The notes beneath the pieces were generated by a model. It ran no database searches. It was given only the letters and a program-made list of their open reading frames with translations, and had not been told where the DNA came from. Shown here in pieces: positions 54,817-63,889 of a stretch of DNA of 64,000 nucleotides (the stretch's first letter is position 1; every line of letters starts with the position of its first letter). Origin of the DNA: Rhizobium esperanzae (lineage in GTDB: Bacteria; Pseudomonadota; Alphaproteobacteria; Rhizobiales; Rhizobiaceae); assembly GCF_014197615.1 (NCBI RefSeq), contig NZ_JACIFY010000003.1, forward strand, positions 1-64,000, written 5' to 3'. Made by a program: the position numbers and the translations under genes.

Positions 54817-56703
54817 GTGAACGGCATCTGGGCGCAATTCGGTGGCAACCTTTCATTCGTCTGCCTGGCGATCTCGCTCTGGGCGCATTTTTCGATCCAG
54901 ATTCAGCGTCGCTCGTTCCGGCAGGAGAAAATTGCCTTCGGGATCATAACCGGTTGCGCTTCCATCGGATCGATATTGCTGGCGGTCGAATTCAACCCGG
55001 GCATCTATGTCGACTTGCGTTTTTCACCGCTTGCGCTGGCGGGCATGTTTGGCGGGCCGATCGCGGCGGCTTTTGCCGCCGCGCTGGCGATCGCCTTTCG
55101 TTTTGCTGTCGGCGGCGCGGCAATGATCGATGGTATCGTGGCAATCGTCGCCGCGACCGGTATAGGCTTGGCGGCGCATTTCTGCGTGCGCAACAGAGCT
55201 CCTAGACCTCTGGACGTTGCGCTGCTGAGCCTCGCCCTTGGCGGTGTCCTTGTGATATCCATGGTGGCGCTTCCCACCCTGCAGAATGCCCATCTTCTGG
55301 CCGGTGTCGGGTTTCCTCTGACGACATTGAACTGCCTGGCAACTGTGCTGTGCGGTTTAGTGCTGCTGAAGACGCAGCAATGGGAGCTGGAACGAAGCAT
55401 ATTGGTGACCGCATTTTCACAGTCGCCTGACTACCTCTATGTGAAGGACCGAAACAGCCGCTTCATTACCGTCAACGAGAATATGACTCGTCTCTTTCGT
55501 TTTCGGACGACGGCCGAGATGATCGGATTGTCGGACTTCAATCTGATGTCGCGGCCTCTGGCCGAAGAATTATATTATCTCGAGCAGCGCGTCATAGACA
55601 CCGGCATGCCGCTGATCGACTCGGCCGAGCAGATCGAGGGCAGATCCCTGCTCGCCTCCAAGGTTCCATTGCGGGACAGGCAGGGGCGGGTGATCGGCCT
55701 TGCCGGCGTGACACGTGATGTTACCGAGCGTGTCGCCCTGGAGCGGGAATTGCGCGAAAGCAAGAACCTGCTGTCGCATGCGATGGCGGGCATGTCCGAT
55801 GGCATCGCCATGTACGACAGCAAGGGTTTTCTTGTTTTTTGCAATGACCAGTATCGCGATGCGTTTCCGCTCTCCAGAGATGCTCGCGTGATCGGTGCCC
55901 ATATCAGCGATATCCTGCGCCGCGTCGCGGAAACCGGCGAGCGGCCCGGCATCCCCGACGATGTGGACGGGTGGATCAAGGCTGCCACGGTCTCACTGCA
56001 CAGCAACAAGGACGAAGAGGTTCAGCTTCACAACGGCGATTGGCGCAGCATCCGGACAAGGCTTGCGGAAGACGGCATGGCGATGGCCGTCGTCTCGGAT
56101 ATCACGGCGACGAAGCAGGCGGAAATGGCCCTCAGGCTGTCGGCCGAGCAGTTGAAGAGCCTGGCCGAGACCGATGGCCTCACCGGCATCGTCAACCGTC
56201 GCGCCTTCGACGAAGCCTTCGCGCGCGAAACCGCAGGCAGCGCCAGGAAAAACACGCCGTTCAGCCTGCTGATGGTCGATATCGACCGCTTCAAGGCCTA
56301 TAACGACACATATGGCCATCCCGCCGGAGACCAATGCCTGCGTGATGTCAGCAAGTGTCTGCGCCAATCGGTCAGCCGGCCGGCCGACATCGTCGCGCGT
56401 TATGGCGGTGAGGAGTTCGTGGTATTTCTCCCTGACACCAGCGCCAAAGGGGCGATGATCGTCGCCGAGCAATTCGCGCGTCGCCTCGCCAAGGAAAATA
56501 TCGCTCATTCCGGCAGCGAATTTTCGCGGGTGACGGCGAGCATCGGCTTGGCCTGCGCGACCGGGGCTGTTCTGCGAACCAACCCGAACCGCCTCCTGAC
56601 CGAGGCCGACGCGGCGCTCTACGACGCCAAGACCCAAGGTCGCAACCGCATTCTGGCCCATTCGCCCCCTGGCGAACGGCATGCCATGAAGGAAGTCGGT
56701 TAG
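54817..56703 (+). CDS. Membrane PAS-GGDEF diguanylate cyclase
   Basis: About 628 residues. A 5TM-5TMR_LYT-like membrane sensor lies at residues ~10-190 (ILLAVEFNPGIYVDLRFSPLALAGMFGGP), two PAS domains follow (AFSQSPDYLYVKDRNSRFITVNENMTRLF; AMAGMSDGIAMYDSKGFLVFCNDQYRDAFPL), then a GGDEF domain (TDGLTGIVNRRAFDEAF; DRFKAYNDTYGHPAGD; active loop RYGGEEF). It should make c-di-GMP. The GTG at 54817, ten bases behind GGTGG, is preferred; an upstream GTG at 54766 is also in frame. Confidence 0.88.
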   Translation: MNGIWAQFGGNLSFVCLAISLWAHFSIQIQRRSFRQEKIAFGIITGCASIGSILLAVEFNPGIYVDLRFSPLALAGMFGGPIAAAFAAALAIAFRFAVGGAAMIDGIVAIVAATGIGLAAHFCVRNRAPRPLDVALLSLALGGVLVISMVALPTLQNAHLLAGVGFPLTTLNCLATVLCGLVLLKTQQWELERSILVTAFSQSPDYLYVKDRNSRFITVNENMTRLFRFRTTAEMIGLSDFNLMSRPLAEELYYLEQRVIDTGMPLIDSAEQIEGRSLLASKVPLRDRQGRVIGLAGVTRDVTERVALERELRESKNLLSHAMAGMSDGIAMYDSKGFLVFCNDQYRDAFPLSRDARVIGAHISDILRRVAETGERPGIPDDVDGWIKAATVSLHSNKDEEVQLHNGDWRSIRTRLAEDGMAMAVVSDITATKQAEMALRLSAEQLKSLAETDGLTGIVNRRAFDEAFARETAGSARKNTPFSLLMVDIDRFKAYNDTYGHPAGDQCLRDVSKCLRQSVSRPADIVARYGGEEFVVFLPDTSAKGAMIVAEQFARRLAKENIAHSGSEFSRVTASIGLACATGAVLRTNPNRLLTEADAALYDAKTQGRNRILAHSPPGERHAMKEVG

Positions 56704-56737
56704 GTCACCGTCCCGATCAACCTGGATCTGATCCGTC

Positions 56738-56760
56738 TTCGATAGGTTTTTTCTATCGAA
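56738..56760. promoter_or_regulatory. Inverted repeat between the cyclase and molybdoenzyme genes
   Basis: TTCGATAG and CTATCGAA are perfect 8-bp arms around a T-rich 7-base centre, 50 bp before the next ATG. It may be an operator or a weak terminator of the upstream gene; the T-run sits in the loop rather than after the stem. Confidence 0.45.
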
Positions 56761-56811
56761 CCATCGTTGCTGTGGCCTTGATGTTTTGTCCGCTTCGACA
56801 ATACAGGGCGC

Positions 56812-59109
56812 ATGGACACAAAATTCATTGGCAAGAAATCGGCGGCAGCCGGCGGCTGGGGCGCTTTGAAGAGCTGCGGCAAGCAATTGCTGCAAAGCGG
56901 CATGCCCATCTCAGGCGCGCGCACCATGCTGAAGGCAAACCAGCCGGATGGCTTCGATTGCCCGGGCTGCGCCTGGGGCGATCCGGAACACGGATCGTCG
57001 TTCGAGTTCTGCGAGAACGGCGTCAAGGCGGTCGCCTGGGAGGCGACAGAGAAGCGGGCAACACCCGCCTTCTTCGCGGACAATACGGTCTCGCAGCTTC
57101 GCCGGCTGAGCGATTATGAACTCGAGCTCAACGGCCGCCTCACGCATCCGATGCGCTATGACAGGGTCAGCGACCGCTACCTGCCGGTTTCCTGGCAGGA
57201 TGCCTTTGCCGAGATCGGCGGCATCCTGAAGGGCCTCGATACGCCCAACCGGGCGGAATTCTACACCTCGGGCCGGGCCAGCAATGAAGCCGCCTTCCTG
57301 TACCAGCTGTTCGTGCGCGTCTACGGCACCAATAATTTTCCCGATTGCTCCAACATGTGCCACGAAGCCAGCGGCATTGCCATGCGCCAGGCCGTCGGCG
57401 TCGGCAAGGGCACCGTGCTTCTGGAGGATTTCGAAGAGGCCGACGCGATCTTCGTGATCGGTCAGAACCCCGGCACCAATCACCCGAGAATGGTCGGCGA
57501 CCTGCGCCGCGCTGCGATCCGCGGCGCGCGTATCGTCGTCTTCAACCCCATCCGCGAACGCGGCCTGGAGCGCTTCTCCGATCCGCAGGACAAGATCGAG
57601 ATGCTGCGGGGCGGTTCGACCGAGATCGCCAGCCAATATCTGCAACCGCAGCTCGGCGGCGATATGGCCGCGGTGCGGGGCATGGCCAAGGCCGTGCTGG
57701 CCGCCGAAGACAGAGCGGTCGCCGCCGGTCTGCCTTCCGTTCTCGACCATGCATTTCTTACCGAACACTGCGCGGATTTCCAGGCCTATCGGGCCGCGGT
57801 CGAGGCGACGAGCTGGGCTGAGATCGAGGACCAGTCGGGACTGAGCCGCGAGGAGATCGAGCGGGCGGCCGAGGTCTATATCAACGCCGAACGCGTCATC
57901 TGCACCTGGGCGATGGGCGTCACCCAGCACCTGCATTCGGTCGCGACGATTCGCGAGATCGCCAACTTCATGTTCCTGCGCGGCAATGTCGGCAAACCAG
58001 GCGCCGGCCTTTGCCCGGTGCGCGGCCATTCCAACGTGCAGGGCGACCGCACAGTCGGCATCGACGAGAAGCCATCGGACGATTTCCTCGATGCTCTGGA
58101 AAAACACTTCCGCTTTGCCGTTCCCCGCGAACATGGCCACAACGTTCTGGCAGCGATCGGCGCGATGCTTGACGGCTCGGCCGAAGCCTTCATCGGTCTT
58201 GGTGGCAATTTCGCGCGCGCAACGCCCGACAGTGCCCTCGTCGAAAAGGCGCTTCGGCGGCTGAAGCTGACGGTGCACATCGCAACCAAACCCAATCATT
58301 CGCATCTCATGCCCGGCGAGGCGGCCTTCATCCTGCCCTGCCTCGGACGCACCGAGATGGACCTCAACGAAGCCGGTAACTCCCAGCTCGTCAGCGTCGA
58401 GGATTCGATGAGCATGGTGCATGGCTCTGCCGGCATCAATCGTCCGGCCTCGCCGCACCTGCTCTCAGAAGTCGGCATCATTGCCGGCATGGCCCAAGCG
58501 ACGGTCGGCTCCGCCGTCGTCGATTGGGCCGAGCTTGCCGACGACTACGACCGCATCCGCGATCATATCGAGGCGACCATTCCGGGCTTCGAAAACTACA
58601 ATGCGCGCCTGCGCAAGCCACGCGGCTTTCACCTGCGCAATGCGGCTGCGCATCGGGAGTGGGATACGCCGGCAGGCAAGGCGTCATTCTCCTCCGAGCC
58701 GCTTCCGGAGGAGACGGTGCATCAGCGTGCACGAAAAGGCGAGGGGCATCGTTTCGCCCTGCAGACGTTCCGCTCGCACGATCAATACAATACGACCGTC
58801 TATGGTCTCGATGACCGGTATCGCGGCATCTACGGCGAGCGGCAGGTGATTTTCATTCATCCCGCCGACCTGAAGGCGATGAATGCCGAGGCCGGCGACC
58901 GGGTCGACGTGATCGGCGAGTATGATGACGGCATCGAGCGCATCGCTGAGAATTTCCGCCTGGTGCCCTATGAGATTCCGAGGGGCAGCATTGCCGGTTA
59001 TTATCCCGAGCTGAACGTGCTGGTGCCGCTCGGCAGCGCCGGCAAGGAGAGCGATACGCCGACCTCGAAGTCGATCATGGTGTCTTTCCGCGGGCGAAAC
59101 GCCGCGTGA
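56812..59109 (+). CDS. FdhF/YdeP-family molybdopterin oxidoreductase
   Basis: A 765-residue bis-MGD enzyme of the YdeP/formate-dehydrogenase-like family. DGFDCPGCAWGDPEHGSSFEFCENG near residues 47-70 holds three Cys instead of the full four-Cys cluster motif. Cofactor motifs follow: TSGRASNEAAFLYQLFVRVYGTNNFPDCSNMCHEASG, GQNPGTNHPRM, GLCPVRGHSNVQGDRTVGI, and the C-terminal MopB domain (FALQTFRSHDQYNTTVYGLDDRYRGI). The substrate is unknown; YdeP in E. coli is linked to acid resistance. The stop overlaps the next gene's start. Confidence 0.88.
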   Translation: MDTKFIGKKSAAAGGWGALKSCGKQLLQSGMPISGARTMLKANQPDGFDCPGCAWGDPEHGSSFEFCENGVKAVAWEATEKRATPAFFADNTVSQLRRLSDYELELNGRLTHPMRYDRVSDRYLPVSWQDAFAEIGGILKGLDTPNRAEFYTSGRASNEAAFLYQLFVRVYGTNNFPDCSNMCHEASGIAMRQAVGVGKGTVLLEDFEEADAIFVIGQNPGTNHPRMVGDLRRAAIRGARIVVFNPIRERGLERFSDPQDKIEMLRGGSTEIASQYLQPQLGGDMAAVRGMAKAVLAAEDRAVAAGLPSVLDHAFLTEHCADFQAYRAAVEATSWAEIEDQSGLSREEIERAAEVYINAERVICTWAMGVTQHLHSVATIREIANFMFLRGNVGKPGAGLCPVRGHSNVQGDRTVGIDEKPSDDFLDALEKHFRFAVPREHGHNVLAAIGAMLDGSAEAFIGLGGNFARATPDSALVEKALRRLKLTVHIATKPNHSHLMPGEAAFILPCLGRTEMDLNEAGNSQLVSVEDSMSMVHGSAGINRPASPHLLSEVGIIAGMAQATVGSAVVDWAELADDYDRIRDHIEATIPGFENYNARLRKPRGFHLRNAAAHREWDTPAGKASFSSEPLPEETVHQRARKGEGHRFALQTFRSHDQYNTTVYGLDDRYRGIYGERQVIFIHPADLKAMNAEAGDRVDVIGEYDDGIERIAENFRLVPYEIPRGSIAGYYPELNVLVPLGSAGKESDTPTSKSIMVSFRGRNAA

Positions 59110-59390
59110 AGGAAGAGACGTCCGACGTCGATCGGTTTCTTGCCCTCGTTGCGGCTGCGCAAGCCGGGGATGGCAGGCTGACAACGATACAGGCGGGTCT
59201 TCTCGTCGCAGCCAAGCTCGGGATTGCGCATGACAGCCGCTCCTTCGCACGCAGGCTGGGGATCGCGCATTCCCTCGTGCTGCGGGAACTCAATGCCCTG
59301 GCGGAGCGCGGCGGCATGATCGAGATCGTCAAGCGGGATCCGAAGACGATGAGAGTGCACTACACCTTGCCTCCGGCTTGCTCGCCGTAA
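59106..59390 (+). CDS. Small winged-helix protein coupled to the molybdoenzyme
   Basis: A 94-residue protein: VDRFLALVAAAQAGDGRLTTIQAGLLVAAKLGIAHDSRSFARRLGIAHSLVLRELNALAERGGMIEIVKRDPKTMRVHYTL, which reads as a compact winged helix (recognition helix around SLVLRELNALAERG, wing at KRDPKTMRVHYTL). GTGA overlaps the TGA of the molybdoenzyme gene. It could be a co-transcribed regulator or accessory protein; no named family was recognised. Confidence 0.75.
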   Translation: MKEETSDVDRFLALVAAAQAGDGRLTTIQAGLLVAAKLGIAHDSRSFARRLGIAHSLVLRELNALAERGGMIEIVKRDPKTMRVHYTLPPACSP

Positions 59391-59445
59391 GCACGGCCGG
59401 CAAAGCGCTTCGCATTGATCGCCGCGCGCTTGCCGATGACGGGCA

Positions 59446-60444
59446 TTATCGACGACAGACGCGCTTCCTAGTTTCGGAAGGATACTCCCCATAGGTCGAC
59501 TTATAGACCGAGGAGAACCGGCCGAAATGAAAGAAGCCCCATTTGAGACAGATCGCCTTCATGGTTTCGGTGCTCTCGGGGTTGAGCAGGTCCTGCCTGG
59601 CCGCGCGCAGGCGAAGCGTCAGCAGGTAGGCGGCGGGAGAGGTGCCCCTGAAAGCACGAAAGCCGGTTTCGAGCGCCCGGCTGGAGACGCCGGCCGCTTC
59701 GGCGACCTTCGGCATGGTGATCGGCTGATCGATATTGGCCTGCATGAATTCGATCGCCTTGCGCACATGCCGGGGAGCGATGAGGGCTGGCCCCTTGTCG
59801 AGAAAATGCGACAGCCGGTTCGGCACAAGCCGCACGACCAGATCGGCCAGCGCCTGCGTCATATGCGCCATGGCGATCGGCGACTGCAGCAGAGGGCCGT
59901 CGTCGCGCATGCCGATGGCGATCGTTTCGGTCAGATTGCCGATCGTCCGGCCGATCGGCGTCGACAGATCCAGTTCAGGCAGCAGATCGAGAGAGCCGCT
60001 GAACGGTATTTCGAACGTCTGGCCGATCGTCTGGAGGATCACGGACCAGTTGATCAGCAATTCGTCGATGACGTTCGACTGCCCGTGCATGATGACGCTG
60101 TCTGGTTCGAAATTATTGTAGAGAAGCAATTTTCCCTGCCCCGCCTCGGCGAGGCGGGATCCGTAAGCCACCCCCATGCCGCCGCTGCGCGGCACGACGA
60201 TCGACAAATACTCTGTCGTATCGACGGTCGGCTCGATATTGAACTGAAACTCCGCCTCGTGATAGCCGGTGAGCAGGACAGCGCTGTCAGCCGCAGAAAA
60301 ATCCAATCCCCAATGGAACTGCTGAGCCCGGCCGACAGGCTCGGCATCGAACGCGCCAAAAGCGCCCCCGAGGGTTTCGACCATATTGTCGAAGGACGAG
60401 CCGCGAAATCGAAATGAGAATTGCGGAGTGCTACTATCTGTCAT
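59446..60444 (-). CDS. AraC-family transcriptional regulator
   Basis: About 332 residues. The N-terminal sensor reads like the AraC_binding/AdpA-type cupin (YLSIVVPRSGGMGVAYGSRLAEAG). The C-terminal DNA-binding domain is HVRKAIEFMQANIDQPITMPKVAEAAGVSSRALETGFRAFRGTSPAAYLLTLRLRAARQDLLNPESTETMKAICLKWGFFHFGRFSSVYKSTYGEYPSETR. The ATG at 60444 behind GGAAGC is preferred to the one 37 codons upstream, whose extra sequence is Ser/Pro-rich. Its target is unknown. Confidence 0.88.
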   Translation of the reverse strand: MTDSSTPQFSFRFRGSSFDNMVETLGGAFGAFDAEPVGRAQQFHWGLDFSAADSAVLLTGYHEAEFQFNIEPTVDTTEYLSIVVPRSGGMGVAYGSRLAEAGQGKLLLYNNFEPDSVIMHGQSNVIDELLINWSVILQTIGQTFEIPFSGSLDLLPELDLSTPIGRTIGNLTETIAIGMRDDGPLLQSPIAMAHMTQALADLVVRLVPNRLSHFLDKGPALIAPRHVRKAIEFMQANIDQPITMPKVAEAAGVSSRALETGFRAFRGTSPAAYLLTLRLRAARQDLLNPESTETMKAICLKWGFFHFGRFSSVYKSTYGEYPSETRKRVCRR

Positions 60445-61233
60445 GCTGCTTCCGTTGTGCAATTCGCTTGCTTCGACTTGCCCTCGATTGCCCGCAGACG
60501 CCGGAACGAAGGACGAGTTTCGTGGCGGTGGGCTTGATGCACGTACCTCGGCCAATTGTCTCGATCATCGTTCTCCGCTGCGTGCTCATCAGGGCCGGTT
60601 GATAGTCCCTATGGTAGACGGTCCGGGCGCCGGGCGCAGGCGTGCGCGCGACTGGATTTCCGCCTGATACCGGCATCGAAACCTGCGCCTTGCGCAAGCC
60701 GATGCAGGCCGAGTTCGGGCGCGGCAAATGTCAAAAATCCAGCTAGACATAGATTGTCGACAGTTCCCATTACATCCGGTTTCGGCCTGACGGACGAACT
60801 GGCAGAACACGGGACAATTGGCAATATGATGAAACGATTACGCTGAAGGGCAAAATTTTCGCGTGTGGCTGGAAGGTCACCAACCAATGCGGCGGTGGCG
60901 CCGCGATGCATATATTGCCTGACGCGAATGGAGATGTGCCGCAGTCGCGAGCCGCGCAGTCGCCTGCCGAAGGTTCTATAGTGGACCGCTTAAGATTGCC
61001 TTCGGCAGGCAGACATGCATGCAGGCATACGCACGGGATGGTGTGCGGATGTATGATCCCTTCCATCCTTTTTGGGGGTGATGGATGAACGGGCTTGGCT
61101 TTGGGACCGCAAACCATCATGGTCCAGGTCAAGGTTCATCTTATTGTTCCTCAGCCCTGGAGCAATTGTCGGGTCACGATATTATCCGCCAACTGGCTTT
61201 TCGCGACGCAGTCTGGACTGGTTCTGCGCAAAA
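60445..61233. other. Long gene-poor stretch
   Basis: About 800 bp with no frame resembling a known family. The one structural element noted is the 12-bp inverted repeat at 60962-61010. The promoter of the AraC gene should lie at its left end. Confidence 0.45.
60962..61010. repeat. 12-bp perfect inverted repeat
   Basis: GCCTGCCGAAGG (60962-60973) and CCTTCGGCAGGC (60999-61010) enclose 25 bases. RNA from either strand would fold into a strong hairpin. It lies in gene-free sequence and has no T-run. Confidence 0.75.
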
Positions 61234-61259
61234 TGTATAGGCGGCCGCTGGCTAAGCAT

Positions 61260-61726
61260 GTTCGCGCGGCGGCAGCGGCGCGCTGCCTGCACGAAGCAGT
61301 CGATCGTGTCCCAGATCTCCGCCTCGCTCATCGAATGCGAGCCTTCGCTGTCGTGATAGCAGGGCGAGCCGGATGGCGACCAATGCGGGTGGTGTGAATT
61401 GCCGGAGTTGCCGTGCGCACCGCCATGGTAGAGCTGCCGGATTGCGATCGCACCGTTTTGCTTGATCGCGGTTGCGACCTTTCTGAAGTGAGGGATCACA
61501 TTATCGTCACCGGGACGAAAATTCCCGCGCGTCAGGACGGCAGCGGGATGGACCTGCATCGGTTCGACGACAATCATTCCGGCGCCACCCATCACGCGCT
61601 CGGCATGATAGGCGATATGCCGGTCGCCCGGCACACCATCGCTTGCCATATTTGCCGCATGCGCCCGCCCAAGATGTGCCCGCGCAGGCTGAGGGGCGAA
61701 AACAGACGCGGGAAGAGTTCCGACAT
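61260..61726 (-). pseudogene. Old-yellow-enzyme (NADH:flavin oxidoreductase) N-terminal remnant
   Basis: MSELFPRLFSPLSLRGHIL starts at 61726 in one frame and, after a frameshift near 61670, continues in another as AHAANMASDGVPGDRHIAYHAERVMGGAGMIVVEPM ... AIRQLYHGGAHGNS ... SEAEIWDTIDCFVQAARRCR. This is the N-terminal third of an OYE/trimethylamine- or stachydrine-type demethylase. It then ends in unrelated sequence, without the rest of the barrel or the FeS domain. Its position next to a betaine/choline transporter suggests the intact gene once degraded a betaine. Confidence 0.75.
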
Positions 61727-61833
61727 GGCGGTTCCTCAGGCGTCGGGTCACCGACTTTCAGTTCACAAAAGGCGGCGTGCCCACTATCGCTGTCGACGGC
61801 GAAACGCAGACACGGCCGCATTGAGAGCAGGCT

Positions 61834-62916
61834 TCAAAGAGCAACCGAGAGGGTACTGTCGTGTCGGGCAGCCACCCCCTCCTGCGAGTTCACCATGGCA
61901 CTGGCGAGTTGGCGGAAGGTGACGAGCCCCAAGGTTTCCCCGGAAGGCGAAACCACCCTGGCGTCGCCCTCTGGCGCCGATGACAGCATGCGGACGGCTT
62001 CTTCGACGGTCGTTCCTGCCACAATTGCCAGTCCAACCGGCGCCGCACCGGAATGCAGCGGCGTCATCACGGCTTCGACATGGATGACTCGGCCGCGATT
62101 GACCTCCTTGACGAAGTTGGCGATGTAGTCGTCGGCCGGCCGCAGAACAATGTCCTGGCTGGTGCCCTGCTGGATGACTTCGCCATCGCGCAGGATGGCG
62201 ATCTGGTCGCCCAGCCGCAGCGCCTCGTCGAGATCGTGGGTGATGAAGACGATGGTTTTCTTGATCTCCTTCTGGATGTCGAGAAGCACCGTCTGCATGT
62301 CGGTGCGGATCAAAGGGTCGAGCGCCGAATAGGCTTCGTCCATCAGAAGGACCGGGGCGTCGTTGGAGAGCGCCCTGGCCAGGCCGACGCGCTGCTGCAT
62401 GCCGCCGGAGAGCTGGTTGGGATATCTCTGCTCGAAGCCCTTCAGCCCGACCCGCTCCAGCCAGCGCATGGCGACGTCGACGGCTTTGGCGCGCTCCATA
62501 CCCTGCACTTCGAGGCCGAAGATAGTGTTCTCGAGCACGTTGCGGTGCGGCAGCAGCGCGAACTTCTGGAACACCATCGCCGTCTGCTGCCGGCGAAACG
62601 TCCGCAACTCGGTCTCGTTCATCTTCACGACGTCGACGCCGTCGACAAGCACTTCGCCGGCGGTTGGATCGATGAGCCGGTTGATGTGGCGGATCAACGT
62701 CGACTTGCCCGAACCCGAAAGGCCCATGATCACCTGGATGCGGCCGGAAGGGATTTCCACATTGATATCCCTGAGACCGAGCACATGGCCGTGCTTTTCG
62801 TTGAGTTCGGCCTTGGTCAGGCCTTTCTGAACAGCATCGACATAAGCGGTGGGGTTGGGACCGAAGATCTTGTAGAGGTGGTGGATCTTGATGCCGCCGA
62901 AACGATGCTCAGCCAT
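61834..62916 (-). CDS. Glycine betaine/choline ABC transporter ATP-binding protein
   Basis: A 360-residue ProV/ChoV-like ATPase. HHLYKIFGPNP starts the domain; Walker A MGLSGSGKSTLIRHINRL, Q-loop VFQKFALLPHRNVLENTIFGLEVQG, signature LSGGMQQRVGLARAL, Walker B VLLMDEAYSALDPLIR and H-loop ITHDLDEALRLGD are present. The ~90 C-terminal residues form a CBS-like module (RVIHVEAVMTPL ... GTTVEEAVRML). The ATG at 62916 overlaps the permease end by 8 bp; the longer frame upstream has no family similarity. Confidence 0.92.
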   Translation of the reverse strand: MAEHRFGGIKIHHLYKIFGPNPTAYVDAVQKGLTKAELNEKHGHVLGLRDINVEIPSGRIQVIMGLSGSGKSTLIRHINRLIDPTAGEVLVDGVDVVKMNETELRTFRRQQTAMVFQKFALLPHRNVLENTIFGLEVQGMERAKAVDVAMRWLERVGLKGFEQRYPNQLSGGMQQRVGLARALSNDAPVLLMDEAYSALDPLIRTDMQTVLLDIQKEIKKTIVFITHDLDEALRLGDQIAILRDGEVIQQGTSQDIVLRPADDYIANFVKEVNRGRVIHVEAVMTPLHSGAAPVGLAIVAGTTVEEAVRMLSSAPEGDARVVSPSGETLGLVTFRQLASAMVNSQEGVAARHDSTLSVAL

Positions 62917-63796
62917 GGACGGTCTCCCGATGCTTCTGGAGCCTTTTGCCGTATGCCTGGCTGACTCGGTCGAAGATGATGGCGATGCCGACGATGGCAA
63001 GACCGTTGAAAATGCCAAGCGTGAAATACTGGTTGGCGATCGCCTTGAGCACCGGCTGGCCGAGGCCCTGGACGCCGATCATCGAGGCGATGACCACCAT
63101 GGCGAGCGCCATCATGATCGTCTGGTTGATGCCGGCCATGATGGTGGGCAGCGCCAGCGGCAACTGCACCTTGAACAGCTTCTGCGATCGCGACGTCCCG
63201 AAGGCGTCAGCTGCCTCAAGCACGTCCTTGTCGACGAGCCGGATGCCGAGATCGGTCAGGCGAATCATCGGCGGGATGGCGTAGATGACGACGGCGATCA
63301 GGCCGGGCACCTTGCCGATGCCGAGCAGCATGACGACCGGGATGAGATAGACGAAGCTCGGCATCGTCTGCATGACGTCGAGAATCGGGTTGACGATGCG
63401 CTGCAGCCGGTCGGAGCGCGCCATCAATATGCCGATCGGAATGCCGATGGCGATGGAGAGCACGGTGCAGACGAAGATCATCGAGACCGTCCGCATCGTA
63501 TCGTCCCACATGTCGAAATAGCCGATCAGCATCAGCGTCACCAGACAGCCGACGACGATCTTCAGGCTGCGGCTCGCAAACCAGGCGATGACGAGGATGA
63601 TCGCCGTAATGATCGGCCACGGCGTCTGCGTCATGAAACGTTCGGCGGCGATGAGGAAATGCTGCAGCGGGACGAACAGGCTTTCGATGCCGTCGCCATA
63701 GCTGCGGGTGAACCCGCGAAAGCCGTCATCGATCGCTTTCTTCAGATTACGAAGCGCGTCGTCGTTCATATGCGGGAATTTGTAAAACCATTCCAT
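62909..63796 (-). CDS. Glycine betaine/choline ABC transporter permease
   Basis: A 295-residue ProW/ChoW-like permease with six or seven membrane segments from ~residue 60. VNPILDVMQTMPSFVYLIPVVMLLGIGKVPGLIAVVIYAIPPMIRLTDLGIR and VDKDVLEAADAFGTSRSQKLFKVQLPLALPTIMAGINQTIMMAL, containing the EAA loop, are diagnostic. It lies between the ATPase gene (8-bp overlap) and the binding-protein gene. Confidence 0.93.
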   Translation of the reverse strand: MEWFYKFPHMNDDALRNLKKAIDDGFRGFTRSYGDGIESLFVPLQHFLIAAERFMTQTPWPIITAIILVIAWFASRSLKIVVGCLVTLMLIGYFDMWDDTMRTVSMIFVCTVLSIAIGIPIGILMARSDRLQRIVNPILDVMQTMPSFVYLIPVVMLLGIGKVPGLIAVVIYAIPPMIRLTDLGIRLVDKDVLEAADAFGTSRSQKLFKVQLPLALPTIMAGINQTIMMALAMVVIASMIGVQGLGQPVLKAIANQYFTLGIFNGLAIVGIAIIFDRVSQAYGKRLQKHRETVHG

Positions 63797-63856
63797 TCGG
63801 TTCCCCTTTTCTTCAAAGAGCCGTGGCAGTCTTTTTGATTTTATCGGCGGCGAGAA

Positions 63857-63879
63857 GCGGTGCGCTTTTGGCGCACCGC
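63857..63879 (-). terminator. Intercistronic hairpin between binding protein and permease genes
   Basis: GCGGTGCGC and GCGCACCGC form a perfect 9-bp stem with a 5-base loop, 11 bp after the binding-protein stop codon. Such hairpins after the first gene commonly stabilise the upstream mRNA or cause partial termination, giving more binding protein than permease. Confidence 0.7.
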
Positions 63880-63889
63880 GATATTGGCT

